A stretch of 58,304 bases of DNA, taken from the NCBI GenBank assembly GCA_903914955.1, contig CAIWRB010000069.1, positions 1 to 58,304 of the forward strand, read 5' to 3'. A program made the position numbers and the translations under genes. Source of the DNA: an uncultured Chloroflexota bacterium (GTDB lineage: Bacteria; Chloroflexota; Anaerolineae; Anaerolineales; Villigracilaceae). Positions 17,424 through 24,879 of this stretch are shown here, piece by piece. Positions within the stretch are counted from its first letter, which is position 1; each line of letters begins with the position of its first letter. The notes under the pieces are model-generated. The model searched no databases. It had not been told where the DNA came from and saw only the letters and a program-made list of their open reading frames with translations.

Positions 17424-17508
17424 AAAAGCCAAAAGGTAAATAATACTTCCGACTTCCTTTCCTCTCTTCATTAGCGATAATTTTTTCATCCATCCTCCTG
17501 GTAAGATA

Positions 17509-19389
17509 ATGTCCTCCTCCCGCCCTACCGTCCGCAATCGTTTCGTCTTAATTGGCGATATGGCCCTCATCATCATCTCGGTACTGGGCAGTTTTGCGTT
17601 GCGTCTCGATGTGAGTGAGCTTTCATTTTATTTTCCTGCTGCTCTGGTCATGTGTGTCTTGGCTTTGATTATCAAGATCCCCGTTTATTTTTATTTCGGT
17701 TTATATCGCCGTTTGTGGATCTATGCCAGCACAAGTGAATTGCGACTCATCACGGTGGCAGTAACGACTGCGTCTGTATTGACTTCAGGTGTCATGGTTT
17801 TGTTCAATTTTATTGGTTGGATTCAGGCCATGCCGCGTTCTGCGCTTGGGATTGACTGGCTCTTCTCGCTAGTCCTGATCGGTGGTTCGCGCTTTGCATT
17901 GCGGATTCTTTTAGAGCAATCTGGCTCGCCGCGTGAGGGAAAGGCTAGACGCGTGATCGTCATCGGTGCAGGGGACGCAGGCGCGCTGGTTGTGCGCGAA
18001 CTGCAAAAATCATCGCAACTAAATCTCATCCCGATCGGATTTCTTGATGATGATCCTGAAAAACAAAAACATCAAATTTACGGCATCTCAGTCATCGGCA
18101 AAGTAAATACACTTGCTGATGTTTTAGACAATCACCGTGTGGATGAAGTTATCCTTGCCATTCCCTCGGCACCTGGGCGAATTGTCCGCATGGTTAATGA
18201 TATTTGCAGGCTGAAAGGAATTTCTTCGCGTACCATGCCTGGACTGTACGAGCTAATTGGCGGCACGGTTAACGTCAATCGGCTGCGTGAAGTGGATATC
18301 ACAGATCTTCTGCGACGCGAACCCGTAGTAATAGATGATCGTTTGATCGGCACCAGTTTTAGCGGGAAACGCGTATTGGTAACTGGGGCGGGCGGTTCCA
18401 TCGGGCGTGAGATCTGCCGTCAGGTTGCGCGTTGGAGTCCGAGTGAACTTGTTTTATTGGGTCATGGCGAGAACAGCATTTTTGAGTCGTTGCTTGAACT
18501 GGGTGGAAACTTTCCTTCGTTATCCATTCATCCCGTCATCGCTGATGTGCGTGATGCGGAGCGTATCCAGGAAATGTTCAGAGTGCATCGGCCGCAAGTG
18601 GTCTTTCATGCTGCGGCGCATAAACATGTCCCGTTGATGGAGGCGAATGTCGAAGACGCGGTCACGAATAATATCCTCGGCACGCGCAATGTCGTCGACG
18701 CGGCGAACAGGCACGGGGTCGAAAGACTCGTTCTTATTTCCACAGATAAAGCCGTTCGCCCGGTCAGCATCATGGGTGCAACAAAGCGTTTGGCTGAGAT
18801 GATCGTTCTTGATGCTGCGCATCGCAGTAGAAGAATTTATTCTGTTGTACGGTTTGGTAATGTGTTGGGCAGCCGTGGAAGTGTTGTGCCGCTTTTCAAA
18901 AATCAAATTGCGCGTGGCGGACCCGTTACCGTGACTCATCCTGAAATGCATCGCTATTTTATGACCATCCCTGAGGCTGTCCATCTTGTTTTGCAGGCTG
19001 CCGCGATGGGCGCGGGTGGTGAAGTCTTTATGCTAAATATGGGACAGCAGGTGCGCATCCTTGATCTCGCGGAAGACCTGATTCGACTTTCGGGTTTGGA
19101 ACCATATCGTGATATCGAAATTACATTTACTGGAATTCGTCCTGGCGAAAAATTGCGTGAAGATCTTTGGGAGGATGGAGTGCAATTCGAGCCAACGCCG
19201 CATTCTGAAATTTACCGCGCCGCGGATGAAGAAAAAGTGGACGGTGCACATCTTGCAAGCGTGATCGAAAATCTCGCACATCTCGCGCATCAATCTGAGA
19301 CCGAGAGCTTGATTCGCCTGCTTGACGAATCTATCCCGTCTGCATCGGTCCGCTCGACACCGCCGCCAGATATGACCTCGTTGGTTTAG
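17509..19389 (+). CDS. Membrane UDP-sugar 4,6-dehydratase (PglF/CapD type)
   Basis: A 626-residue protein. Four membrane helices (about residues 12-115) are followed by a CoA-binding-like Rossmann region (VIVIGAGDAGALVVRELQ) and a C-terminal SDR domain. The SDR shows VLVTGAGGSIGREICRQ, FHAAAHKHVPLME and STDKAVRPVSIMGATKR. The last motif uses the Met-centred active-site form typical of this family instead of YxxxK. Such enzymes make UDP-4-keto-6-deoxy sugars for glycan synthesis. It belongs to the exopolysaccharide block, 85 nt after the epimerase. Confidence 0.92.
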   Translation: MSSSRPTVRNRFVLIGDMALIIISVLGSFALRLDVSELSFYFPAALVMCVLALIIKIPVYFYFGLYRRLWIYASTSELRLITVAVTTASVLTSGVMVLFNFIGWIQAMPRSALGIDWLFSLVLIGGSRFALRILLEQSGSPREGKARRVIVIGAGDAGALVVRELQKSSQLNLIPIGFLDDDPEKQKHQIYGISVIGKVNTLADVLDNHRVDEVILAIPSAPGRIVRMVNDICRLKGISSRTMPGLYELIGGTVNVNRLREVDITDLLRREPVVIDDRLIGTSFSGKRVLVTGAGGSIGREICRQVARWSPSELVLLGHGENSIFESLLELGGNFPSLSIHPVIADVRDAERIQEMFRVHRPQVVFHAAAHKHVPLMEANVEDAVTNNILGTRNVVDAANRHGVERLVLISTDKAVRPVSIMGATKRLAEMIVLDAAHRSRRIYSVVRFGNVLGSRGSVVPLFKNQIARGGPVTVTHPEMHRYFMTIPEAVHLVLQAAAMGAGGEVFMLNMGQQVRILDLAEDLIRLSGLEPYRDIEITFTGIRPGEKLREDLWEDGVQFEPTPHSEIYRAADEEKVDGAHLASVIENLAHLAHQSETESLIRLLDESIPSASVRSTPPPDMTSLV

Positions 19390-19418
19390 CTTGTTAAGCA
19401 GCGGATCGTAACGATATC

Positions 19419-20405
19419 ATGCCCATCGTACCCCTTTCTGATTGGAATATTTTTTTAAAGAATTATCCGAGCGCTCATTTACTTCAAATGGGTGAGTGGG
19501 GAGAGCTTAAAAAAGATTTTGGATGGAAACCAATCCGCATCATTCTTAACAATGAAGTTGGCTGCCAAATCCTCTTGCGCCGTCTGCCTTTGGGTTTGAC
19601 TCTCGGCTACATGCCGAAACCCGTGACCAGTAATCAGTTATCAGGGATTAGTGGTCAGTTTTGGCAGGAAGTTGATTCCATTTGCAAAAACAATCACGCT
19701 ATCTTTCTAAAAATTGAGCCTGATGAATGGAGCGATCATCCTGTTTTTTATCCTTCATCTTTTATCCTTTCCCCTCATAACATCCAACCACCCCGCACCA
19801 TCGTAATCTCCATCAAAGAAGATGAAGATAAAATCCTGGAGCGCATGAAACCAAAATGCCGCTACAACATTCGACTTGCCGAAAAAAAAGGCGTGACCAT
19901 CCGCGCATGGGATGACATCTCTGCCTTTCATGAAATGATGACTGTCACAGGCGGTCGCGATAATTTTGGGGTGCATTCAAAGGAATATTATCAACGCGCT
20001 TATGAATTGTTTCATTCAAGTGGAACTTGCGAATTATTGGTCGCTGAATACGAAGGCAAACCACTTGCTTCATTAATGGTCTTTGCCAACGCAACACGCG
20101 CCTGGTATGTATACGGCGCGTCCAACGATCAGGAACGCAATCGCATGCCAACTTATCTTCTGCAATGGGAAGCCATCCGCTGGGCAAAAGCGCGCGGCTG
20201 TGATGAGTATGATCTGTGGGGTGTGCCTGATGAAAATGAAGAAACACTCGAATCTAATTTCGAATCCCGCCAGGCTGGACTCTGGGGTGTGTATCGCTTC
20301 AAGCGCGGATTTGGCGGTGAGGTGAAACGCGCCGCGCAGGCATTGGATAAAATATACAATCCGTTATTGTATTGGGCGTACTTGAAATTTATTGGGAATA
20401 GATAA
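19419..20405 (+). CDS. FemABX-type peptidyltransferase, copy 1
   Basis: A 328-residue FemABX protein with two GNAT-like subdomains. Family motifs include HLLQMGEWGELKKDFGW, MKPKCRYNIRLAEKKGVTIR, the AWYVYGASN strand and EYDLWGVPDENE. GVYRFKRGFGGEVKR closes the fold. These enzymes add amino acids from aminoacyl-tRNA to lipid II or a similar precursor. No long coiled-coil (tRNA-binding) insertion is seen, so another aminoacyl donor is possible. An extra segment at about residues 68-82 is encoded by a palindromic repeat. A paralogue starts 2 nt after the stop. Confidence 0.9.
   Translation: MPIVPLSDWNIFLKNYPSAHLLQMGEWGELKKDFGWKPIRIILNNEVGCQILLRRLPLGLTLGYMPKPVTSNQLSGISGQFWQEVDSICKNNHAIFLKIEPDEWSDHPVFYPSSFILSPHNIQPPRTIVISIKEDEDKILERMKPKCRYNIRLAEKKGVTIRAWDDISAFHEMMTVTGGRDNFGVHSKEYYQRAYELFHSSGTCELLVAEYEGKPLASLMVFANATRAWYVYGASNDQERNRMPTYLLQWEAIRWAKARGCDEYDLWGVPDENEETLESNFESRQAGLWGVYRFKRGFGGEVKRAAQALDKIYNPLLYWAYLKFIGNR
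19624..19657. repeat. Imperfect palindrome inside femX-like gene 1
   Basis: TGACCAGTAATC and GATTAGTGGTCA are inverted with one mismatch and a 10-nt loop. The segment reads in frame as part of SNQLSGISGQF. Its 10-mer ACTGACCACT (as reverse complement at 19651-19660) recurs in the paralogue at 20575-20584. Confidence 0.6.
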
Positions 20406-20407
20406 TA

Positions 20408-21565
20408 GTGGCTATCAACATTTGGAATCAAATCATCTTAAAATTCCCAGCCCCGCATTTCCTTCAATGCTATGAATGGGGACAGGTGAAGGCGCAATAT
20501 GGCTGGATTCCATATTACGCCGTCTGGACGGATGACGGGAAATTTCAAGTTTTCCAAACCATGGATAAGTGCTCACTGACCACTGACCACTATGTCGCCG
20601 CGGCCATGATATTAAAGAAGCAAATCCTCGGTAGTGGATTTGCCGCGCGTTTATCCATTCTCTATGCACCGAAAGGTCCGCTATTAGATTGGAGCAACTC
20701 AGCCCTGCGGACTCGTGTACTGACTGATTTACAATCTTACGCGCGAAAACAAGGCGCGGTCTTTTTGAAAATTGATCCGGATGTTGTCCTCGGCCGCGGA
20801 GTGCCTAACAGCGAGGGCGATGTCATAGAAAACAGCGGTCAAATCATCCTGTCAGATTTGACGCGCAGAGAATGGACCTATTCGTCGGACCAGATCCAAT
20901 TCCAAAATACAGTCCTCGTTGATCTATCTGTAAATGAAGAAGAAATGCTCGCGGGTATGAAACCAAAGACGCGTTACAACATCCGCCTCGCTGAGAAAAA
21001 AGGTGTCACTGTCCGCGTTGGAACTTTATCTGATCTCACCATGCTTTATAAAATGTATGCCGAGACAAGCATCCGCGATGGTTTTGTGATTCGCGATGAA
21101 AACTACTATAAGAATGTTTGGAAAACTTTCATGCAGAATATTTCATCTTTCATCGATCCTTTATGCTTTCCTTTAATCGCTGAAGTGGATGGTCAACCTG
21201 TTGCTGCGATTATCCTGTTCATGTTCGCGGGGCGCGCATATTATGTCTATGGCATGTCGCGCAACCTTCATCGTGAAAAAATGCCAACTTATCTTTTGCA
21301 ATGGGAAGCCATGAAGCGCGCAAAAATAAATGGATGTGCTGAGTACGATCTATGGGGCGCACCTGATATTTTTGACGAAAGTGATTCGATGTGGGGTGTG
21401 TTCCGCTTCAAGGAAGGCTTGGGCGGAGAAGTGACCCGTACGCTGGGTGCGTATGATTTTGCGCCAAGTAAATTTTGGTATAAGCTATATGCCGAGGTCA
21501 TGCCGCGCGTGTTAGGTGTGATGCGGTCGAGGGGAAAAGAGAAGACGCAGCAGGCTCTGGAATAG
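20408..21565 (+). CDS. FemABX-type peptidyltransferase, copy 2 (GTG start)
   Basis: A 385-residue paralogue of the preceding gene, sharing MKPKTRYNIRLAEKKGVTVR, AYYVYGMSRNLHREKMPTYL and EYDLWGAPDI. It starts at GTG two bases after the previous stop. It is longer because of an extra segment between the two subdomains (about residues 130-165). The pair could act in sequence on the same precursor, as FemA and FemB do. That role in the neighbouring glycan block is inference. It carries its own short repeat near residues 55-61. Confidence 0.9.
   Translation: MAINIWNQIILKFPAPHFLQCYEWGQVKAQYGWIPYYAVWTDDGKFQVFQTMDKCSLTTDHYVAAAMILKKQILGSGFAARLSILYAPKGPLLDWSNSALRTRVLTDLQSYARKQGAVFLKIDPDVVLGRGVPNSEGDVIENSGQIILSDLTRREWTYSSDQIQFQNTVLVDLSVNEEEMLAGMKPKTRYNIRLAEKKGVTVRVGTLSDLTMLYKMYAETSIRDGFVIRDENYYKNVWKTFMQNISSFIDPLCFPLIAEVDGQPVAAIILFMFAGRAYYVYGMSRNLHREKMPTYLLQWEAMKRAKINGCAEYDLWGAPDIFDESDSMWGVFRFKEGLGGEVTRTLGAYDFAPSKFWYKLYAEVMPRVLGVMRSRGKEKTQQALE
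20574..20590. repeat. Short tandem repeat inside femX-like gene 2
   Basis: CACTGACCACTGACCAC is a two-fold repeat of ACTGACC read in frame as SLTTDHY. It shares the sequence ACTGACCACT with the palindrome of the paralogue, at a different position in the protein, so the two were probably acquired separately. Confidence 0.5.
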
Positions 21566-21642
21566 AATCCACTTGAATGGAAACGCTTTATCAATTAATC
21601 TTTGTGCTTTTTGCGACCCTCGCAGATAACTAAAGGAGTCAA

Positions 21643-22611
21643 ATGAAAACCATCCCTCGCCTCAACTTCGCCCACCTCCCAACTTTAATCGAAGAACTCC
21701 CGCGCCTGACCGAAGTCCTCGGTGGTCCCCGTATTCTCATCAAACGTGATGATCAAACGGGGCTTGCATTTGGTGGGAACAAGACTCGCAAGTTGGAATT
21801 TCTCGTTGCGGAAGCACGTGAGCAAGGCGCGAAAATGCTGATCTCTGCGGGGGCGATCCAATCGAATCATTGCCGTCAGACCGTTGCAGCAGCTGCGCGT
21901 TTTGGTTTTGACTGTACGCTCGTGTTGACAGGTGAGAGACCAAAACAGCCAACCGCTAATTTTCTCCTTGACCAACTTTTCGGCGCGGAAATTATCATTG
22001 TCTCGGATCGTAACGACCGTGACCGTATTTTGCAGGAAACTTTTGACAATGCCGTTGCTGCAGGGAAGAAACCCTATCTCGTACCGTACGGCGGATCAAG
22101 CCCGACGGGTGCAATGGGCTACACATTCGCGATGGAAGAATTTATAAATCAAAAAATGAACGTGGATTGGATCGTCTTCGGTACATCATCAGGCGGTACA
22201 CACGCGGGACTTGTCCTCGGTCAACGGTTATTTAATTTCAGGGGCAAAATATTGGGCATCAGCATTGACGAGCCAGAGATGGAACTTAAGGCGCACGTCT
22301 CGAAGCTTGCTTCACAAGCCAGTGAGAAATTTGGAGAGCGGATTATTTTTTCTCCTGATGATGTGCTTGCAAATGATGAGTATTGTCAGGCAGGCTACGG
22401 AGTATTTGGAGCAGGGGAGCGCGAAGCGATCAAATTATTTGCCAGCAATGAAGGCTTGTTACTTGACCCTGTCTACACTGGCCGCGCCGCCGCTGGAATG
22501 ATCGATCTCGTCCGCAAGGGATTTTTCAAGAAGGATGAAACTGTTTTATTCTGGCACACAGGCGGTCAGCCCGCGCTGTTTGCGGATAAGTATTCAATGG
22601 ATATTGTTTAA
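21643..22611 (+). CDS. D-cysteine desulfhydrase / ACC deaminase family PLP enzyme
   Basis: A 322-residue fold-type II PLP enzyme. The PLP lysine is K47 in the motif FGGNKTRKLE. The IQSNHCRQTVAAAA segment, which grips the substrate carboxylate, is present. GTSSGGTHAGLV forms the phosphate-binding loop. The family includes D-cysteine desulfhydrase, L-cysteate sulfo-lyase and ACC deaminase; sequence alone does not decide between them here. An AAGGAG ribosome site precedes the ATG. It lies alone between the FemX pair and a convergent membrane gene. Confidence 0.88.
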   Translation: MKTIPRLNFAHLPTLIEELPRLTEVLGGPRILIKRDDQTGLAFGGNKTRKLEFLVAEAREQGAKMLISAGAIQSNHCRQTVAAAARFGFDCTLVLTGERPKQPTANFLLDQLFGAEIIIVSDRNDRDRILQETFDNAVAAGKKPYLVPYGGSSPTGAMGYTFAMEEFINQKMNVDWIVFGTSSGGTHAGLVLGQRLFNFRGKILGISIDEPEMELKAHVSKLASQASEKFGERIIFSPDDVLANDEYCQAGYGVFGAGEREAIKLFASNEGLLLDPVYTGRAAAGMIDLVRKGFFKKDETVLFWHTGGQPALFADKYSMDIV

Positions 22612-22635
22612 CCTCGAAAAAAAATCCAATAATTT

Positions 22636-22671
22636 GAACGCTGATGAACGTAGAAAAAGCAAAATCAGCGT
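22636..22671. repeat. Intergenic inverted repeat between convergent genes
   Basis: AACGCTGAT and ATCAGCGTT form a perfect inverted repeat spaced by 18 nt, with further AACGT/ACGTT pieces around it. It lies between two convergent genes. It may help terminate transcription or be a dispersed repeat; it has no T-run. Confidence 0.5.
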
Positions 22672-22701
22672 TTTCCACGTTTATCTGCGTCTCGCTTGTT
22701 T

Positions 22702-22947
22702 TTACTTTTTCCAAACTTTACGGCCTAAGGTGAGAAACGCAATTCCAACCCAGGCGATGTTTAATCCTGCGGATGGGTAGGCGCGCAGATAAATTGTGTT
22801 GATGATCAAAAATATACCCGCTATGAAGTTCATGCCTTGATACAGCCATGAATCGCTCTCCACTTTTTTTGAGGATACCAATCCATATGCGATCAGAAAA
22901 AGTATTGCGCCGCTCCAGCCAAGAATGTCAATAATGATTTGTTCCAT
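22702..22947 (-). CDS. Small membrane protein (CBU_0592-like)
   Basis: An 81-residue protein with three hydrophobic stretches (about residues 5-24, 37-53 and 60-75). The start MEQIIIDILGWSGAILFLIAYG and the middle LYQGMNFIAGIFLIINTIYL resemble the small CBU_0592 membrane family. Function is not known. It begins 2 nt after the end of the MOSC gene, so it is probably the last gene of that operon. Confidence 0.75.
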   Translation of the reverse strand: MEQIIIDILGWSGAILFLIAYGLVSSKKVESDSWLYQGMNFIAGIFLIINTIYLRAYPSAGLNIAWVGIAFLTLGRKVWKK

Positions 22948-22949
22948 GT

Positions 22950-23765
22950 CTACTCCAAAATTTCCACATGCATACCAGTTTTGATTTCGCCTTCATTCAA
23001 TGGAATGATGTGCATTCCAAACATCACGCCGCCTTTTTGTTTGCGGTAGGTGCTCAAGGTCTTAAGCGGTTCCTTGCTTTTCTCAAGCGTTTCCTTGTCG
23101 ATCGTTGTCACCACGCAGCGCGGAGCTGGATTGATGAGCGCCATTTCCACATCCCCGATCTTGATTCGCTTCCATGTGTCTTCTGCAAACGGCTCACAAT
23201 TTTGCACAACAATGTTCGGGCGAAACCGATTCATCGGGAGCGCGGGCACAGCCCCCTGTGGGGAATTCAACTTCGAGTTTAAGTCCCGAAGTGATGCTTC
23301 AGAGATGAGCAGGATCGGGTAGTCGTCTGCAAATCCGATGTGGTCTTCTGCGCTGACAGCGAAATCTGAATTCACCTTGCGCTTAAATCCATTTGCAATA
23401 CGCACGAGTCGCACAGAAGCACCAATCCAATCGGAAAGCCATTGCGCGGTTTCGTCGCCCTGATCAATGGCTTGTACATTTTTGCTTTCCCAAATACTTA
23501 CATGAGAAATCGCGCCCATTTTTTGAATCGTAAAACGGAGTGGATCAAAATTTGGCGCTGATAGGGTGACCGTATCATTTATCATTGCAGGTGTGACGAG
23601 CGCGAGTTTCGGATATTCAGCCTGTGTGAGAAACTTACCTTCGGGCGTGACCAACATCATGCGGCGGTCGTTGGCCAGCCCCATGCGTTCAATGTGCGCT
23701 TCAGCAAGATCAAATCCGCGGCAGGATTTGATGGGATAGTAAGTGAGATTGGATAACTTGATCAT
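22950..23765 (-). CDS. MOSC domain-containing protein
   Basis: A 271-residue protein with an N-terminal beta-barrel domain (LSNLTYYPIKSCRGFDL) and a C-terminal MOSC domain, as in YcbX and mARC proteins. The conserved cysteine lies in PAPRCVVTTID, and the PMNRFRPNIVV motif precedes it. Relatives bind molybdenum cofactor and reduce N-hydroxylated compounds, so it is probably a Moco enzyme. Its start overlaps the end of the beta-lactamase-fold gene by 4 nt. A small CCCC/GGGG hairpin at 23252-23263 lies in a segment extended relative to family expectation. Confidence 0.9.
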   Translation of the reverse strand: MIKLSNLTYYPIKSCRGFDLAEAHIERMGLANDRRMMLVTPEGKFLTQAEYPKLALVTPAMINDTVTLSAPNFDPLRFTIQKMGAISHVSIWESKNVQAIDQGDETAQWLSDWIGASVRLVRIANGFKRKVNSDFAVSAEDHIGFADDYPILLISEASLRDLNSKLNSPQGAVPALPMNRFRPNIVVQNCEPFAEDTWKRIKIGDVEMALINPAPRCVVTTIDKETLEKSKEPLKTLSTYRKQKGGVMFGMHIIPLNEGEIKTGMHVEILE

Positions 23766-24574
23766 GTAATCTCATCGTAAATGATTTTTGAGATTTGCGC
23801 CATACATGTGTGCGCTTCATTTTCAGCCTCTTCGGGAAACCCATGTGTGAAAATGGAAATGGCATATGGTTTGCGGTTGGGTGGAAAGACAATGCCCGTA
23901 TCGTGAAAGAAAGAACCCGACCAGCCGGTTTTGTGTGCCACCTTAGCCGATCCTGGTAGGAAAGCGGGAATACTTTCGTTGAATTCCTGCCCCAGCATGA
24001 TCTGGATCATTTCATGGCAAATATCATTCGAAATTATTTTTTCCTCTGCGATCAAACTCATCATGCTCGTTGAACTGCGTGCGCTGGCTGAATTGTTAAT
24101 GTTCAAGCGATAGGCTTTCTTATCTTCCAACCCGCGGATGACCTCCATATTCAAAATTCCCAATTCTTTGATAAACGCATTCACATGTGCCGTTCCAACT
24201 TTTTCCATCAACAGGTTGGATGCGAGATTACTGCTGAGTACGATCATCAACCGGGTTAACTCACGAACGCTCTCTGTCTCTCCAATGCGTTGATAAAGTG
24301 TGTATTCAGAATCATCATCATTGTCAAGAGAGAATTCACTTTCATCCACGATGCTTTTGAATGAATTGTGGATTGTCAAACGTTCATCCATAGAAAGCAG
24401 ATTTTCGTGAACCTGATGGAAAACTTCCATCATTACGGGTACTTTCATTGTGCTGGCGGGATGCATGATTTCATCGGCGTTTATGAGAATTTCTTTTTGC
24501 GTTTGCAGATCATGGACCGCAACCCCAATGGATTTATCGATAAATTGCGAGATGAAAGTTTCAAGTTCGGTCAT
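23762..24574 (-). CDS. Class A beta-lactamase-fold serine hydrolase without signal peptide
   Basis: A 270-residue protein. The catalytic SxxK is S41-T-M-K44 in HPASTMKVPV. The second motif is SSN (in LSSNLASNLL) and the third KTG (in VAHKTGWSGS), a normal arrangement. No signal peptide or membrane helix is visible, so a cytoplasmic or non-classical location is implied. Antibiotic hydrolysis is therefore unlikely; a peptidase or esterase role is possible. The gene overlaps the MOSC gene by 4 nt. Confidence 0.85.
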   Translation of the reverse strand: MTELETFISQFIDKSIGVAVHDLQTQKEILINADEIMHPASTMKVPVMMEVFHQVHENLLSMDERLTIHNSFKSIVDESEFSLDNDDDSEYTLYQRIGETESVRELTRLMIVLSSNLASNLLMEKVGTAHVNAFIKELGILNMEVIRGLEDKKAYRLNINNSASARSSTSMMSLIAEEKIISNDICHEMIQIMLGQEFNESIPAFLPGSAKVAHKTGWSGSFFHDTGIVFPPNRKPYAISIFTHGFPEEAENEAHTCMAQISKIIYDEIT

Positions 24575-24590
24575 GGCGCGATTGAATCGT

Positions 24591-24878
24591 TTATATTCCT
24601 TCGATTACGATCATGTTGGACTTCGCTGTTGTATGGCGCATTTTTCGGGCTTGACTGTACTCGTCAGAATTAAGCCATTCTTTTGCCTGTTCAACACTCT
24701 CAAATTGCAGGATCACCAATCGGCTCGGTGACCAATCACCTTCGAGCGTTTCGGTTTGCCCACCGCGCGCGATATATTTGCCGCCGAATAAAGCCACTGT
24801 GGCAGGCGCAAGTTTTTTATATTCATCATAACCAACAGGGTCGTGCACATCAATATCAACGATCACATAAGCGGTCAT
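24591..24878 (-). CDS. DUF1330 family protein
   Basis: A 95-residue ferredoxin-like protein. It has the family pattern AYVIVDIDVHDPVGYDEY, then GGKYIARGG and LVILQFESVEQAKEW. The function of the family is not established. An AGGAGAATAAC ribosome site is within the end of the upstream acyl-CoA synthetase gene, so it is probably cotranscribed with it. Confidence 0.88.
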   Translation of the reverse strand: MTAYVIVDIDVHDPVGYDEYKKLAPATVALFGGKYIARGGQTETLEGDWSPSRLVILQFESVEQAKEWLNSDEYSQARKMRHTTAKSNMIVIEGI

Positions 24879-24879
24879 G

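Noticed and set aside
22950-23765. CCCC/GGGG hairpin in the MOSC gene as a further coding insertion
   Set aside because: The stem is only 4 bp and the extra residues are few; evidence is too weak to count it with the others.
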